Assembly: GCA_032881465.1 (NCBI GenBank)
Contig: CP126168.1
Coordinates: 248,001-312,000, forward strand
Length of the DNA: 64,000 nt
Direction: 5' to 3'
From: Parvibaculaceae bacterium PLY_AMNH_Bact1
Lineage (GTDB): Bacteria > Pseudomonadota > Alphaproteobacteria > Parvibaculales > Parvibaculaceae
The translations under genes were made by a program, and so were the position numbers. The notes under the pieces are model-generated. The model did not search any database. It was not told the origin of the DNA and worked only from the letters and a program-made list of their open reading frames with translations. Below are positions 45,148 to 53,547 of the stretch, piece by piece. Within the stretch, counting starts at the first letter, position 1; each line of letters starts with the position of its first letter.

Positions 45148-46290
45148 CTATGGGGCGACGATCAGCGTCTCTACAGTGCCCAGCTTGTCTGCCCGCAGCA
45201 CAACCTGATTGCCAGGTGTAAGGAAGGTACCGCTCGTTTTGGCATCCTCAATAATTGTTTCAACCACCCATTGTGGAATGGAGCGATCCCATCCGCCAAA
45301 CAGCCAGTTGAAGAAGGCGCGAACGTAGACAGAGAACCCTATGCCACCCTGGAAGATAGTGCCACTTGGCGTGCCACCAAGCAGGGCAGTACGAAGGGGA
45401 ATGGTGCCATTCTCAAGCGGCAGCATGACGGGCTCGCCCCGATAGTCCCAGACCACATCGCGACGCTGATCAATTTGGACAAGCATCTCGTCAAAGTCCC
45501 AAACCGCCTGACGGTGAAAGGCGCGCTGGCGTTCGGTCCCGTCAACAAAAAGCGTGAGCTCAATGTCGGGAACAAACCTCTTCCGATCACGAGGAATCAC
45601 AAAAAGGTCCCCAATGGGCATGAAGCCAGGCGCGCTCTTGCCAGTTGTGAAGCCTTTGCCTGAGGCCGGGTCGAACGGATCAAGATGACGGAGAAGTGCC
45701 GCACGGTCCGTGAAGTCATTGCAGAGAAAGAGTCCCACATGTTCCGGCGGGCTGCTGAGATCAATCGGCTCAAAACCGACAAAACAGAGCTCCACCTCAT
45801 AATCCAGTAGCCATTCATCAGAGTGGGTGAGTTCTCCGCGCCGCGTTGGTTGGACCGCTTTGGTGAAGAGAAAGGGGCCGTCTTCTACTGTTGCTTCCTC
45901 GGCATGTTCGGGAAAATTTGTGCCTGCCGCGATATGTCGATCCGTGAGCGCGACAGGTATCAATAGGTCAGTGGCTTCTATCTCGATCCGCGCGCCTGCC
46001 CGTTCGATCAATGCGTCAAGCCCCTCAAATCCCAGCTCCTGAAAGGCGGCAATCGGATCATCCGGTGCGCCGGTCAGAACCACACCGGATACTTTGCCAT
46101 CTGTGTAGCTGCTGACGGAGATGAGCTGTGGTGTACCGTCCACATTCACCCGTGCAAGTGTCAGAGCTTCGGCAGATGCCGCCACTTCGACAGTTGAAGG
46201 TGACGCAGAGGCTACCCCTGAGGCGAAAATTTGCACACTGAGAAAAGCCGTGGCGAAACCAAACAGGATGGGTGAGAAAAAATGTCTCAT
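45148..46290 (-). CDS. Exported fumarylacetoacetate hydrolase-family protein
   Basis: A 380-residue protein whose body matches the FAH fold: AAGTNFPEHAEEA (family GxNYxxHAxE), YEVELCFV and CNDFTDR carrying the metal-binding Glu, Glu and Asp, and GKGFTTGKSAPGFMPIGDLF. Unlike normal cytosolic FAH enzymes, it starts with a clear signal peptide (FSPILFGFATAFLSVQIFASGVASA, cleavage near residue 28), so it should act in the periplasm. The ATG at 46290 is preferred because it opens the signal peptide; the frame extends to 46323. It is last in the operon with the hydroxylase and SDR. Likely a C-C or ester hydrolase or hydratase on an acylpyruvate-like substrate. Confidence 0.82.
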   Translation of the reverse strand: MRHFFSPILFGFATAFLSVQIFASGVASASPSTVEVAASAEALTLARVNVDGTPQLISVSSYTDGKVSGVVLTGAPDDPIAAFQELGFEGLDALIERAGARIEIEATDLLIPVALTDRHIAAGTNFPEHAEEATVEDGPFLFTKAVQPTRRGELTHSDEWLLDYEVELCFVGFEPIDLSSPPEHVGLFLCNDFTDRAALLRHLDPFDPASGKGFTTGKSAPGFMPIGDLFVIPRDRKRFVPDIELTLFVDGTERQRAFHRQAVWDFDEMLVQIDQRRDVVWDYRGEPVMLPLENGTIPLRTALLGGTPSGTIFQGGIGFSVYVRAFFNWLFGGWDRSIPQWVVETIIEDAKTSGTFLTPGNQVVLRADKLGTVETLIVAP

Positions 46291-46325
46291 CTGGATCGAA
46301 CTTTCGTAGTTGGAGTTTATCAAGA

Positions 46326-46763
46326 TCAGGCGATGAGCAGGTAGACGCCCAAGCTATTGATCGTAAACAGGATCGTACCGCCGCCGAGATTTGTGTCCAC
46401 AAGATATGTCTTCCCCAAAATCTTCCAGCGCCAGGGTTTGATCCCGTTCACATCTTTCAGCGATCCCTCGAACAGGCTCATCGACCCAAGTGTCGCATAG
46501 AAGGCGATAAACCAAACATAGAGAAGGCAGACCGCAATCCAGGTGTGGGCTATCTGGTCCGCTGCCGGAAGCCAGAGTAGCGTCAAGATAACCATCGACA
46601 CACCTGCTTGAGTGAGTACCTGCCAGACAACATGGAAGCGCGCATGAGGGGTCCAAAGAGGATTGGTCGCATGAGTCTTGTTAAAGTCGGCAATCATCGG
46701 TCCAACGCTGATGGCAATGGCAATCAAGGAGAAAATGATGCGGGCAACAAAGGTCGGTTCCAT
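46326..46763 (-). CDS. Small membrane protein, resembles DUF6640
   Basis: A 145-residue inner-membrane protein with four hydrophobic helices. The loop ADFNKTHATNPLWTPHARFHVVWQ near residue 25 is rich in His, Asn and Trp and looks like a conserved family core. The ATG at 46763 has a GAGG ribosome site and starts directly before the first helix; the longer frame to 46862 overlaps the SDR gene and is rejected. It lies between the SDR and the exported FAH-like gene. It may be a transporter component or a membrane enzyme; I do not know its function. Confidence 0.75.
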   Translation of the reverse strand: MEPTFVARIIFSLIAIAISVGPMIADFNKTHATNPLWTPHARFHVVWQVLTQAGVSMVILTLLWLPAADQIAHTWIAVCLLYVWFIAFYATLGSMSLFEGSLKDVNGIKPWRWKILGKTYLVDTNLGGGTILFTINSLGVYLLIA

Positions 46764-46774
46764 AGTGTGATCCT

Positions 46775-47554
46775 CTAGATAAGACCGGCGTATGAGCCGC
46801 CGTCGAGTTGAAGGTTTTGACCGGAGATAAAGCCGGCCTGGGCACTGCAAAGAAATGCACAAGCATCTCCAAACTCCTCTGGATCCCCGAGGCGTTTTGC
46901 AGCAATGGTCTCTGCCATTTCCGCGCGGGCTTCGTCGCGCGTAATGCCTTTGAACTGAATGGCAAGCTGGGCCATCTGTTCCTGCCGGTCCGTGTCAAAC
47001 CGCTCCGGCAGCATGTTGTTGAGCGTCACGTTGAAGGGTGCGACATCCTTAGAGAGCCCTTTTGAGAGGGCAGTCAGACCGGCGCGAGCTGTTGTCGACA
47101 GCCCCATGGCACCAATGGGTGTCTTCACCATGGCAGAGGTAATGTTGACGATGCGTCCAAAGCGGCGCTCTTTCATGCCGCCAATGAGAGCCTTGATCAT
47201 AAAGATGGGGGTTAGAAGATTGGCTTCTAATGCCGCTTGCCAGTCATCACGCTCCCATTGTTCGAAAGCGCCGGGGGGGGGACCACCATTATTGTTGACG
47301 AGAATGTCCGCATTGGGCGCCGCGGCAAGGAGCTTGGCACGGCCATCCTCTGTGTTGAGATCCGCAAGAACGGGAGTAACCGTTCCTGCTGCAACAGCCT
47401 CAATGTCAGCCTTTGCTTTTTCTAGCGTTTCCTGCGTCTGGCCGTTAATCACCACATTGGCGCCTTCGCCCGCGAGCGAGGCTGCACAGGCTTTGCCGAG
47501 ACCGCGAGATGACGCGCAGACGATGGCTGTCTTTCCTTTAAGCCCGAGATCCAT
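46775..47554 (-). CDS. Short-chain dehydrogenase/reductase
   Basis: A 259-residue SDR. The NAD(P) motif is CASSRGLGKA near residue 13, in place of the classic TGxxxGxG; NNNGGPPPG follows near residue 87. The catalytic Tyr-Lys site is altered: after ITSAMVKTPIGAMGLSTTARAGL the YxxxK position reads STTARAG, so this is a divergent SDR (the 3-oxoacyl-ACP reductase-like group with a substituted Tyr), and its activity is uncertain. It ends in GQNLQLDGGSYAGLI. It overlaps the hydroxylase gene by 17 nt and is second in the operon. Confidence 0.85.
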   Translation of the reverse strand: MDLGLKGKTAIVCASSRGLGKACAASLAGEGANVVINGQTQETLEKAKADIEAVAAGTVTPVLADLNTEDGRAKLLAAAPNADILVNNNGGPPPGAFEQWERDDWQAALEANLLTPIFMIKALIGGMKERRFGRIVNITSAMVKTPIGAMGLSTTARAGLTALSKGLSKDVAPFNVTLNNMLPERFDTDRQEQMAQLAIQFKGITRDEARAEMAETIAAKRLGDPEEFGDACAFLCSAQAGFISGQNLQLDGGSYAGLI

Positions 47555-49235
47555 GAAGGAGCTCCTTTTCTTTGTGTGAGAGAAGTGAGGTCAGGTCGTT
47601 TGAGAGCTGCTCTGCCGAACAGACTGAGGCATACCGTTGCGCAATATGCCGATCAGGCCGTATGAGAAGGGCTCCCTGATCCGGCAGGTCGGTGAACCCG
47701 TGCCACCCGGGGTTAATCTCGAAGTCCAGCCCTTCGACCAGCAATGCGATGGGTGTTGTGAATGCTTTAACCCGCTCTGCCCACTCACCACCATCTGGAC
47801 CCGCCAAGAGAGTGAAACGGTCCATAGGAATCAAAGACAGTAGCGACTCGGTTTCACCGTCCTTCTGCACCCATTGGTGAGGAAGAATGGCGCCAGCCTG
47901 TGTGGATGGGACGTAACGGCTGATGTCTATGGGGGCACTTCTGTCGACAGGTGCTGCGCCAATGACCGCATCTGACACATAGCGGTAGCCAAGCTGGAGA
48001 TTGAGACTGTCAAAATGGGGTCGCTGAAGCTCAATGGCCGGGGCGAGCTCCGGGAAAACTGCCGGGTCCTTGCACATGGCGTCAAACCGCTCCCGCGTTT
48101 TCTCTGGGTCAGCACCATAAAGCGCGGCGAAGAGGTCGAACATCTTCCCAGCATTCTCCAGACTCTGTTCGGTATTGATTTGCGCAACCGGACGTCGTTC
48201 GGTCTCATAGCTGTCCAATAGGGTCTCACCCGCCCAACCGCTTTCTACAGCAGCGATTTTCCAAGCAAGGTTCTGCGCGTCGCCAATGCCGGTATTGAGC
48301 CCAAGGCCGCCGGTGGGTGGAAACCGGTGGGCAGCATCGCCAGCAAGGAAGATGCGGCCCGCGCGATAGCGCTCTGCAACCTGCGCGCACATAGTCCAGG
48401 GGCCAACATTCTTGATCTGAACATCAGGAAGGTCTGCGCCTACCGCTTTCTTAATCAGGGAAATGCATGTCGCATCGTCGAACGTGTCTGGCGAAGTGGT
48501 CGCTGGATCAAACCCATGCATCAACACCCACGTCTTGCCCTGATCATAGGCAATCAATGCGCCCTGAGCATCCGGCTCGAAGAGGAAATAGAGGATGCCG
48601 GGCCTGTCTGCCACAAGAGGGCGTAAATCCGCTTCGAAATGGATCATCACATTGTGCTGGAGGCCCTCAGGACCTTCCAGCCCAATGCCAAGCGCAGAAC
48701 GAATAGGTGAGTTGGCACCATCGGCGGCTATCGCATAGCGGCAAGAGACCTTCTCCGGCCCCGCTTCTGTAGGCGCCAGAGAGGCAATGACACCATCAGC
48801 GGTTTCCGTAACGCTTGTGCATTCCGTTCCCCGCAGAAGGGTGACCTGTGGACAGGAAGCCAGTTCCGTCTCCAACAGCTCTTCAAAATCAGGCTGAGCG
48901 ATATTGGAGAGCGGGAAGGGCGTCAGGTCTTTGACATCGTCTTGCTGGCGTTCATAGGGCAGATGTCCAAACTGTGCCCCAGTTAGCGTCGAGACAAAAC
49001 GGACCCATCCGGCTTCATCCGGCGGTGCACCGGTCGTGCGTACTTTTTCAGCTGAAATGCCTGCCGTCTCGCAGATCTCTAGTGTTCGCGAGTTCACTGC
49101 ATGCGCTTTGGGCGCGGTCAGGCGAGTTTGGCGACGATCTACAATGATGGACTGAACGCCCTGGCGAGCCAGTAGAAGTGCGGCCATTTGTCCGACGGGT
49201 CCAGCACCTACAATAAGCACTTGCGTTTCAAGCAT
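47538..49235 (-). CDS. FAD-dependent aromatic hydroxylase (PHBH fold)
   Basis: A 565-residue flavoprotein monooxygenase of the FAD_binding_3 group (MhpA, PgaE, TetX relatives). The FAD motif VGAGPVGQMAALLLARQG is near residue 7, the middle DG motif is YAIADGANSPIRSALGI near residue 170, and GDAAHRFPPTGGLGLNTGIGDAQNLAWKIA near residue 295 closes the FAD site. The C-terminal 170 residues form the thioredoxin-like tail seen in phenol hydroxylases. It is the first gene of a four-gene operon and is read away from a TetR gene across a 121-bp region with clear repeats. Substrate: an aromatic or polyketide compound. Confidence 0.9.
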   Translation of the reverse strand: MLETQVLIVGAGPVGQMAALLLARQGVQSIIVDRRQTRLTAPKAHAVNSRTLEICETAGISAEKVRTTGAPPDEAGWVRFVSTLTGAQFGHLPYERQQDDVKDLTPFPLSNIAQPDFEELLETELASCPQVTLLRGTECTSVTETADGVIASLAPTEAGPEKVSCRYAIAADGANSPIRSALGIGLEGPEGLQHNVMIHFEADLRPLVADRPGILYFLFEPDAQGALIAYDQGKTWVLMHGFDPATTSPDTFDDATCISLIKKAVGADLPDVQIKNVGPWTMCAQVAERYRAGRIFLAGDAAHRFPPTGGLGLNTGIGDAQNLAWKIAAVESGWAGETLLDSYETERRPVAQINTEQSLENAGKMFDLFAALYGADPEKTRERFDAMCKDPAVFPELAPAIELQRPHFDSLNLQLGYRYVSDAVIGAAPVDRSAPIDISRYVPSTQAGAILPHQWVQKDGETESLLSLIPMDRFTLLAGPDGGEWAERVKAFTTPIALLVEGLDFEINPGWHGFTDLPDQGALLIRPDRHIAQRYASVCSAEQLSNDLTSLLSHKEKELLHGSRA

Positions 49236-49249
49236 GATATCTCCATAAA

Positions 49250-49282
49250 TGAGAGAACTCTCAAAAATGAGAGATATGTCAT
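49250..49282. promoter_or_regulatory. Probable TetR operator pair
   Basis: A perfect palindrome TGAGAG-AA-CTCTCA at 49250-49263, then at 49267-49282 ATGAGAGATATGTCAT, which repeats the TGAGAG half-site. Located 15 bp upstream of the hydroxylase start and 75 bp upstream of the TetR start, it would let TetR repress both genes. Sequence is clear, binding is inferred. Confidence 0.65.
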
Positions 49283-49356
49283 AAATGGAAATGAGTCAAA
49301 TCACGAGCATTTCTGGGGTTTAATAGGGTCCAATTGACCGGAAAGGAGATTCCTAC

Positions 49357-49986
49357 GTGTCATCACAGGTACTTTTTCGAGATCAGGGCAAAGGATTGCC
49401 CAAGCGCGACCGCACGCGCCTGGCGCTGATCGACAGTACGGTGGAGGTGATCGCGCTGAAGGGGATGGACCTCGCAAAGATCAGCGACATCACGGAACAT
49501 GCAGGGCTCGCCAATGGCACCTTCTACAACCACTTTGCGGACAAGGATGAAATCCTGACCGAAGCAGCTCAGCGTGTCGCCGTTGAGATAGCGCGTGAGA
49601 TCGACAATGAGATGAGGTCCGTGGAAAGCGCTGTTGCTCGGATGGTTACTGCGACGACGCGTGCGATCCGTATGGCAGTTGGTGAGTCTGCTTGGGGTGC
49701 CGTGATCATCGGCGCGCTTCAGCACCTGCCGCCTGTGCGCGGTGACATTTTGCAGTTTCTAAGAGCTGATCTTCAGCGCGGTGTCGATCAAAAGACATTC
49801 GATATTGAACTTGATGAGTTTTTCCTGGATCAGATCGCAAGCCTGATCATTGTCAGCATCCGCACCCAAATTGAAACAGGTGTCGATCCTGTTAAAACCG
49901 CCAGGACCTGCGAAAGCATTCTGCGTCTTTGTGGGTTTAGTCGGGCCAAAGCCCAGAAAGCCGTAAAAACACACACACCGGTTTGA
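49357..49986 (+). CDS. TetR-family transcriptional regulator
   Basis: A 209-residue repressor. The HTH is at residues about 23-70: RTRLALIDSTVEVIALKGMDLAKISDITEHAGLANGTFYNHFADKDEIL, a textbook TetR domain. The remaining residues are helical and form the ligand-binding domain. The GTG start is supported by an AAGGAG ribosome site 9 nt before it. It is divergent from the hydroxylase operon with a palindrome between them, so it most likely senses that pathway's substrate. Confidence 0.9.
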   Translation: MSSQVLFRDQGKGLPKRDRTRLALIDSTVEVIALKGMDLAKISDITEHAGLANGTFYNHFADKDEILTEAAQRVAVEIAREIDNEMRSVESAVARMVTATTRAIRMAVGESAWGAVIIGALQHLPPVRGDILQFLRADLQRGVDQKTFDIELDEFFLDQIASLIIVSIRTQIETGVDPVKTARTCESILRLCGFSRAKAQKAVKTHTPV

Positions 49987-50059
49987 TCTGGTTTATGCTG
50001 TTTGTTTCTGCTCCTCTGACTGCCTACCATGTGGTCAACATTGATGGGGGGGTGGGTAA

Positions 50060-51001
50060 ATGAAACAGCAAGTCAAACAGTCAAACGCTGGTGTTGTGGT
50101 GGCTCTGATCGCCGCACTTACAATAGTGGCGCCCTTCGGTCCCATGTCTGCGCGGGCAGAGGGTCTGAAATACATCGATGCCAATGGCATTAGCTTTGCC
50201 TACCTCGAAGAGGGCGAGGGACCACTTGTGCTTCTGTTTCATGGATACCCGGAAACGGCCCGCAGTTGGGCGCAAGTACAGCTGCGTATTGCGGCGGCGG
50301 GCTATCGTGTCGTGGCACCCTTCACGCGAGGGTACCCACCAACATCAGCTAGTGAGACGGGAGACTACAGTGTTCGCGCGCTGGGGCAGGATGCATTAGC
50401 GCTGATCGGAGCCTTAGGAGAAGAGCGTGCAATTCTGATTGGTCATGATTGGGGTGCATCGACCGTCTATGAAGCAGCCACAGCAGACCCATCCAAAGTT
50501 GAGAAATTGATTGCTCTGTCAGTTCCTCATGCGCGGGCGGTGGCAGATGATCCGTCAATTTTTTTTGAGGCCCCACACTTTCTCTACTACCAGCTGCCCT
50601 TCATCCGAGAATGGGTGGCAATGAACGACTTCTCGCACATTGATGGCATATACCAGTCTTGGGCACCAAGCTTTGATGTGCCAGCGGCCGAGCTTGCCGA
50701 TATCAAAGCGACCATGGGCGAGCCGGACGCGATAGATGGAGTGCTCGGATATTATTGGTCACTCTTTGACGCAGAGCTGAACGAGGGACGTGCGTCATCT
50801 GCCGAAACTGAGATTACCGTTCCTGCGTTGGTGATCGCCGGCGATGCTGATGGGGCGGTTTCGATTGACCGCTATGCCCTTGCAGAACCCGCCTTCACAG
50901 GCGGATATCGGTTCGAAGCCCTAAACGACATCGGCCACTTTCCCCAACTTGAAGCGCCGGAAAAAGTGGCCGATCTGATAATCGATTTTCTGACAGACTA
51001 G
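50060..51001 (+). CDS. Exported alpha/beta hydrolase, epoxide hydrolase-like
   Basis: A 313-residue alpha/beta-fold protein with a signal peptide (residues 1-33, ending SARA-EG). The oxyanion motif HGYPE is at residues 61-65 and the nucleophile elbow is GHDWGA with Asp130, the pattern of soluble epoxide hydrolases and haloalkane dehalogenases rather than Ser esterases. The acid GDADGAVS and the catalytic His in NDIGHFPQLEAP lie near the end. It is a single gene after tetR and overlaps the convergent acyl-CoA synthetase by 4 nt. Epoxide hydrolysis in the periplasm is the best guess. Confidence 0.85.
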   Translation: MKQQVKQSNAGVVVALIAALTIVAPFGPMSARAEGLKYIDANGISFAYLEEGEGPLVLLFHGYPETARSWAQVQLRIAAAGYRVVAPFTRGYPPTSASETGDYSVRALGQDALALIGALGEERAILIGHDWGASTVYEAATADPSKVEKLIALSVPHARAVADDPSIFFEAPHFLYYQLPFIREWVAMNDFSHIDGIYQSWAPSFDVPAAELADIKATMGEPDAIDGVLGYYWSLFDAELNEGRASSAETEITVPALVIAGDADGAVSIDRYALAEPAFTGGYRFEALNDIGHFPQLEAPEKVADLIIDFLTD

Positions 51002-52713
51002 CTTGCCAGCTTCACGTCCATTGTGTTCCGCAGCTCCTTCTTGAGGAACTTGCCGCTTGCATTGCGCGGCAGGTTTTCCGCTTGCGTCCAGATGTAGCGC
51101 GGGATTTTGTAGGCAGCGAGTTTTGCTTTGCAGAATGCCCGAAGTTCTTCTGCTGATACCGACTTGCCTTTCGCAGGAACAATCACCGCACCGACTTCTT
51201 CGCCAAGGCGATCATCTGGTACGCCAAAGACAACACATTCAGCAACTGCTTCATGCTCAAAAATGGCACTCTCTACCTCGGAGCAGAACACGTTTTCGCC
51301 GCCACGTAGCACCATGTCTTTGGCGCGATCAACGATGAAGATGAACCCGTCTTCGTCGATTTTCACAATGTCGCCGGTGCGCAACCATCCATCCTGGATG
51401 GCTTCTGCTGTGGCTTCTTCCCGGTTGAGATAGCCTTTGATGACCGGTGCGCCTCGCACACACAGCTCGCCAGCTTCCCCAGGCTTCACTTCGTCGCCAT
51501 TAGCATCAATGCACTTGGTTTCGAAGACGGGCATCGCACGGCCCGCACTTGCTGGTTTGTCGACGAAATAGTCAGCGCCAACAGATGTGATAATGCCGCA
51601 GGTTTCGGTCATGCCATAGCCGGTTGATGGCCGCGCATTTTCCATTGTGGTGTCGAGCTTGCCGACCAGGTCAGGTTGCAGCTGTGCCCCGCCACCGCCG
51701 ATGGAGACCATGGTTGATGTGTCTGTCGTTGCAAAGTCGGGATGTGCGATGATTTCTCGAGACATGACAGGTACACCGCTCAGGTGGGTGATTTTTTCAG
51801 CTTCAATCAGACGAAGCGCTTCACCTGCATCCCAGCGATACATGTGTACAAGTTTGCCGCCGCTGACTGTAGCCGCGTGCGCCACGCAATTATTGGCTGT
51901 CACGTGGAAAAGCGGTGTTGCCACCAGGGCTGTCATGGCTGCCGGTTCCGCACTTTGCAGTTCTTTGACAGCGGACTCACCTTCAACCATTGCTAGGGCA
52001 AGGCCCTGGCATTGAGCGGAGAAGGCGATGTTCATAATGTTGTTTACGCATCCGCGATGGGTGAGCTGGGCACCCTTCGGGCGACCTGTCGTACCCGATG
52101 TGTAGAAGATGCAAGCATCATCATCAGGTGCGATGGTGACGTCGGGCATATTTGGCGTCGTCGCCTTGACCTCAGACCAAGGCGTCACGCCTTCGGTACC
52201 CTGTAGCTTCTCAGGAAGACGCACGCCGGCAACCTTCATGTCTGGGAAGGCATCCCGAACTTCAAGGAACCGCTCCAGACGTTCGGCGTCGGCTAGCAGA
52301 ACCTTGGAGTCGGAGTCTTCAAGCCCATACTTCATTTCATCGGCAACCCACCAGGCGTTCATGCCGACGGCAACAGCGCCAATGGAAATAATCGCCCAAT
52401 AAGCGAGCATCCATTCTGGGTAGTTTCGCATTGCAATGGCGACGCGGTCATGCTGTCCAATTCCCTCGGCCGTCAGCCATGCAGCAATGGCGGCCACTTC
52501 GTTGTGGGCATCCGTGTAGGTCCACCGTTCGTCTTGGTAGACAAGATGGTCTTTGTCGCCATGAGCGGCTGTGAGCAGCCAGATATCCCGCAGGCTGGCT
52601 GGTGCATGTTTGAACGTTTTGATCGTCCGGCCGAGCGCGTCAACGGTATCGACTTCGAACATTTGTCCTGGCTGCGTCAATTCAGTCCACGCAGCATCCA
52701 ATTCTTTATACAT
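50998..52713 (-). CDS. Fatty acyl-CoA/AMP-binding synthetase
   Basis: A 571-residue ANL-superfamily enzyme that activates a carboxylic acid with ATP and CoA. Motifs: A3 FYTSGTTGRPKGAQLTHRG near residue 204, A5 STGYGMTETCGI near residue 365, A7 GWLRTGDIVKIDEDGF near residue 460, and A10 NLPRNASGKFLKKELR with the catalytic Lys near the end. The ATG at 52713 is chosen for its GGGGAGG ribosome site; the frame upstream to 52821 lacks one. It is monocistronic. Chain length and substrate are not determinable, but the genes nearby suggest fatty or alicyclic acids. Confidence 0.92.
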   Translation of the reverse strand: MYKELDAAWTELTQPGQMFEVDTVDALGRTIKTFKHAPASLRDIWLLTAAHGDKDHLVYQDERWTYTDAHNEVAAIAAWLTAEGIGQHDRVAIAMRNYPEWMLAYWAIISIGAVAVGMNAWWVADEMKYGLEDSDSKVLLADAERLERFLEVRDAFPDMKVAGVRLPEKLQGTEGVTPWSEVKATTPNMPDVTIAPDDDACIFYTSGTTGRPKGAQLTHRGCVNNIMNIAFSAQCQGLALAMVEGESAVKELQSAEPAAMTALVATPLFHVTANNCVAHAATVSGGKLVHMYRWDAGEALRLIEAEKITHLSGVPVMSREIIAHPDFATTDTSTMVSIGGGGAQLQPDLVGKLDTTMENARPSTGYGMTETCGIITSVGADYFVDKPASAGRAMPVFETKCIDANGDEVKPGEAGELCVRGAPVIKGYLNREEATAEAIQDGWLRTGDIVKIDEDGFIFIVDRAKDMVLRGGENVFCSEVESAIFEHEAVAECVVFGVPDDRLGEEVGAVIVPAKGKSVSAEELRAFCKAKLAAYKIPRYIWTQAENLPRNASGKFLKKELRNTMDVKLAS

Positions 52714-52858
52714 AGGCTGGAAACCTCCCCAGGTTTTCGTTTTCCCATCGATACCCGGAATTGCGAGCAAAAACAACGAGATCACGCAAATGAGCGGGTC
52801 ACAATGTGGATATTTCGCCACTCTGCGCCCCGCCGCTCACTTTGTCAGAGCATTGATC

Positions 52859-53392
52859 CTAAGAAGCTAGGGCGAACTCCTGGAAAAGCACCCCGTCGTC
52901 ATAGAGCTTGGATAAGGTTAACAGGAAGGGCATCCGATGGAGATGCGACCCAAACAGCCTGACCCCGGATCCATAGAAAACCGGGGCACGCTTCAGTCTC
53001 AGCAGATCTATGCGCCCGTGCGATAGGAGCCAGCCAGCAAAATCGCCACCTCCGCACAGATAAATGGGCCCAAGGCTTGTTCGTCTCAGATCGTCAATCC
53101 GCTCAAGCGGGGATCGGTCGACAATCTCAACTTCAGCATCTGTTGGAAGAAGTATGCTCTTGGAAAAAACCAGAGAGCGCATAGTCGGATAGGGATTAGC
53201 GCCCGGTGGAAGCCCATGGGCATAGCCAAACTCATAGGTTCGGCGCCCCATAAGGGCGTGAGAATAAGATGCCATCCGCTCCAGATAGTCGTCAACCACG
53301 GGGCCGGAATGGGGAAAGAGGGACACGTCGTCAGACGCACCGCAGATAAAGCCGTCCGCCGAAACGGCGACGTCATAAATTATCGGTTGCAT
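52859..53392 (-). CDS. Dihydrofolate reductase/RibD C-terminal family protein
   Basis: A 177-residue soluble protein with the DHFR-like fold of the RibD C-terminal domain: IYDVAVSADGFICG near the start, ALMGRRTYEFGY near residue 50, and IYLCGGGDFAGWLL near residue 113, the NADPH-binding loop. Stand-alone members of this family are common and mostly uncharacterised; they are NADPH reductases rather than true folate enzymes. The ATG at 53392 matches the family start; the frame extends six codons further. No clear operon partners. Confidence 0.82.
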   Translation of the reverse strand: MQPIIYDVAVSADGFICGASDDVSLFPHSGPVVDDYLERMASYSHALMGRRTYEFGYAHGLPPGANPYPTMRSLVFSKSILLPTDAEVEIVDRSPLERIDDLRRTSLGPIYLCGGGDFAGWLLSHGRIDLLRLKRAPVFYGSGVRLFGSHLHRMPFLLTLSKLYDDGVLFQEFALAS

Positions 53393-53547
53393 GAAAGCTC
53401 CAAAGATCAAATAGCCAGAAAGGGCGGGCGGCCTAGATGTGGGGCCCGTCTTTGAGAATTTTCTGGTGGTTACTTGATCACTGTCAGAGCACTCCTAAGA
53501 GAAGATGCGATTGTATCACAGTTTCTCTTTTTGGAAAGGCGATCGCT

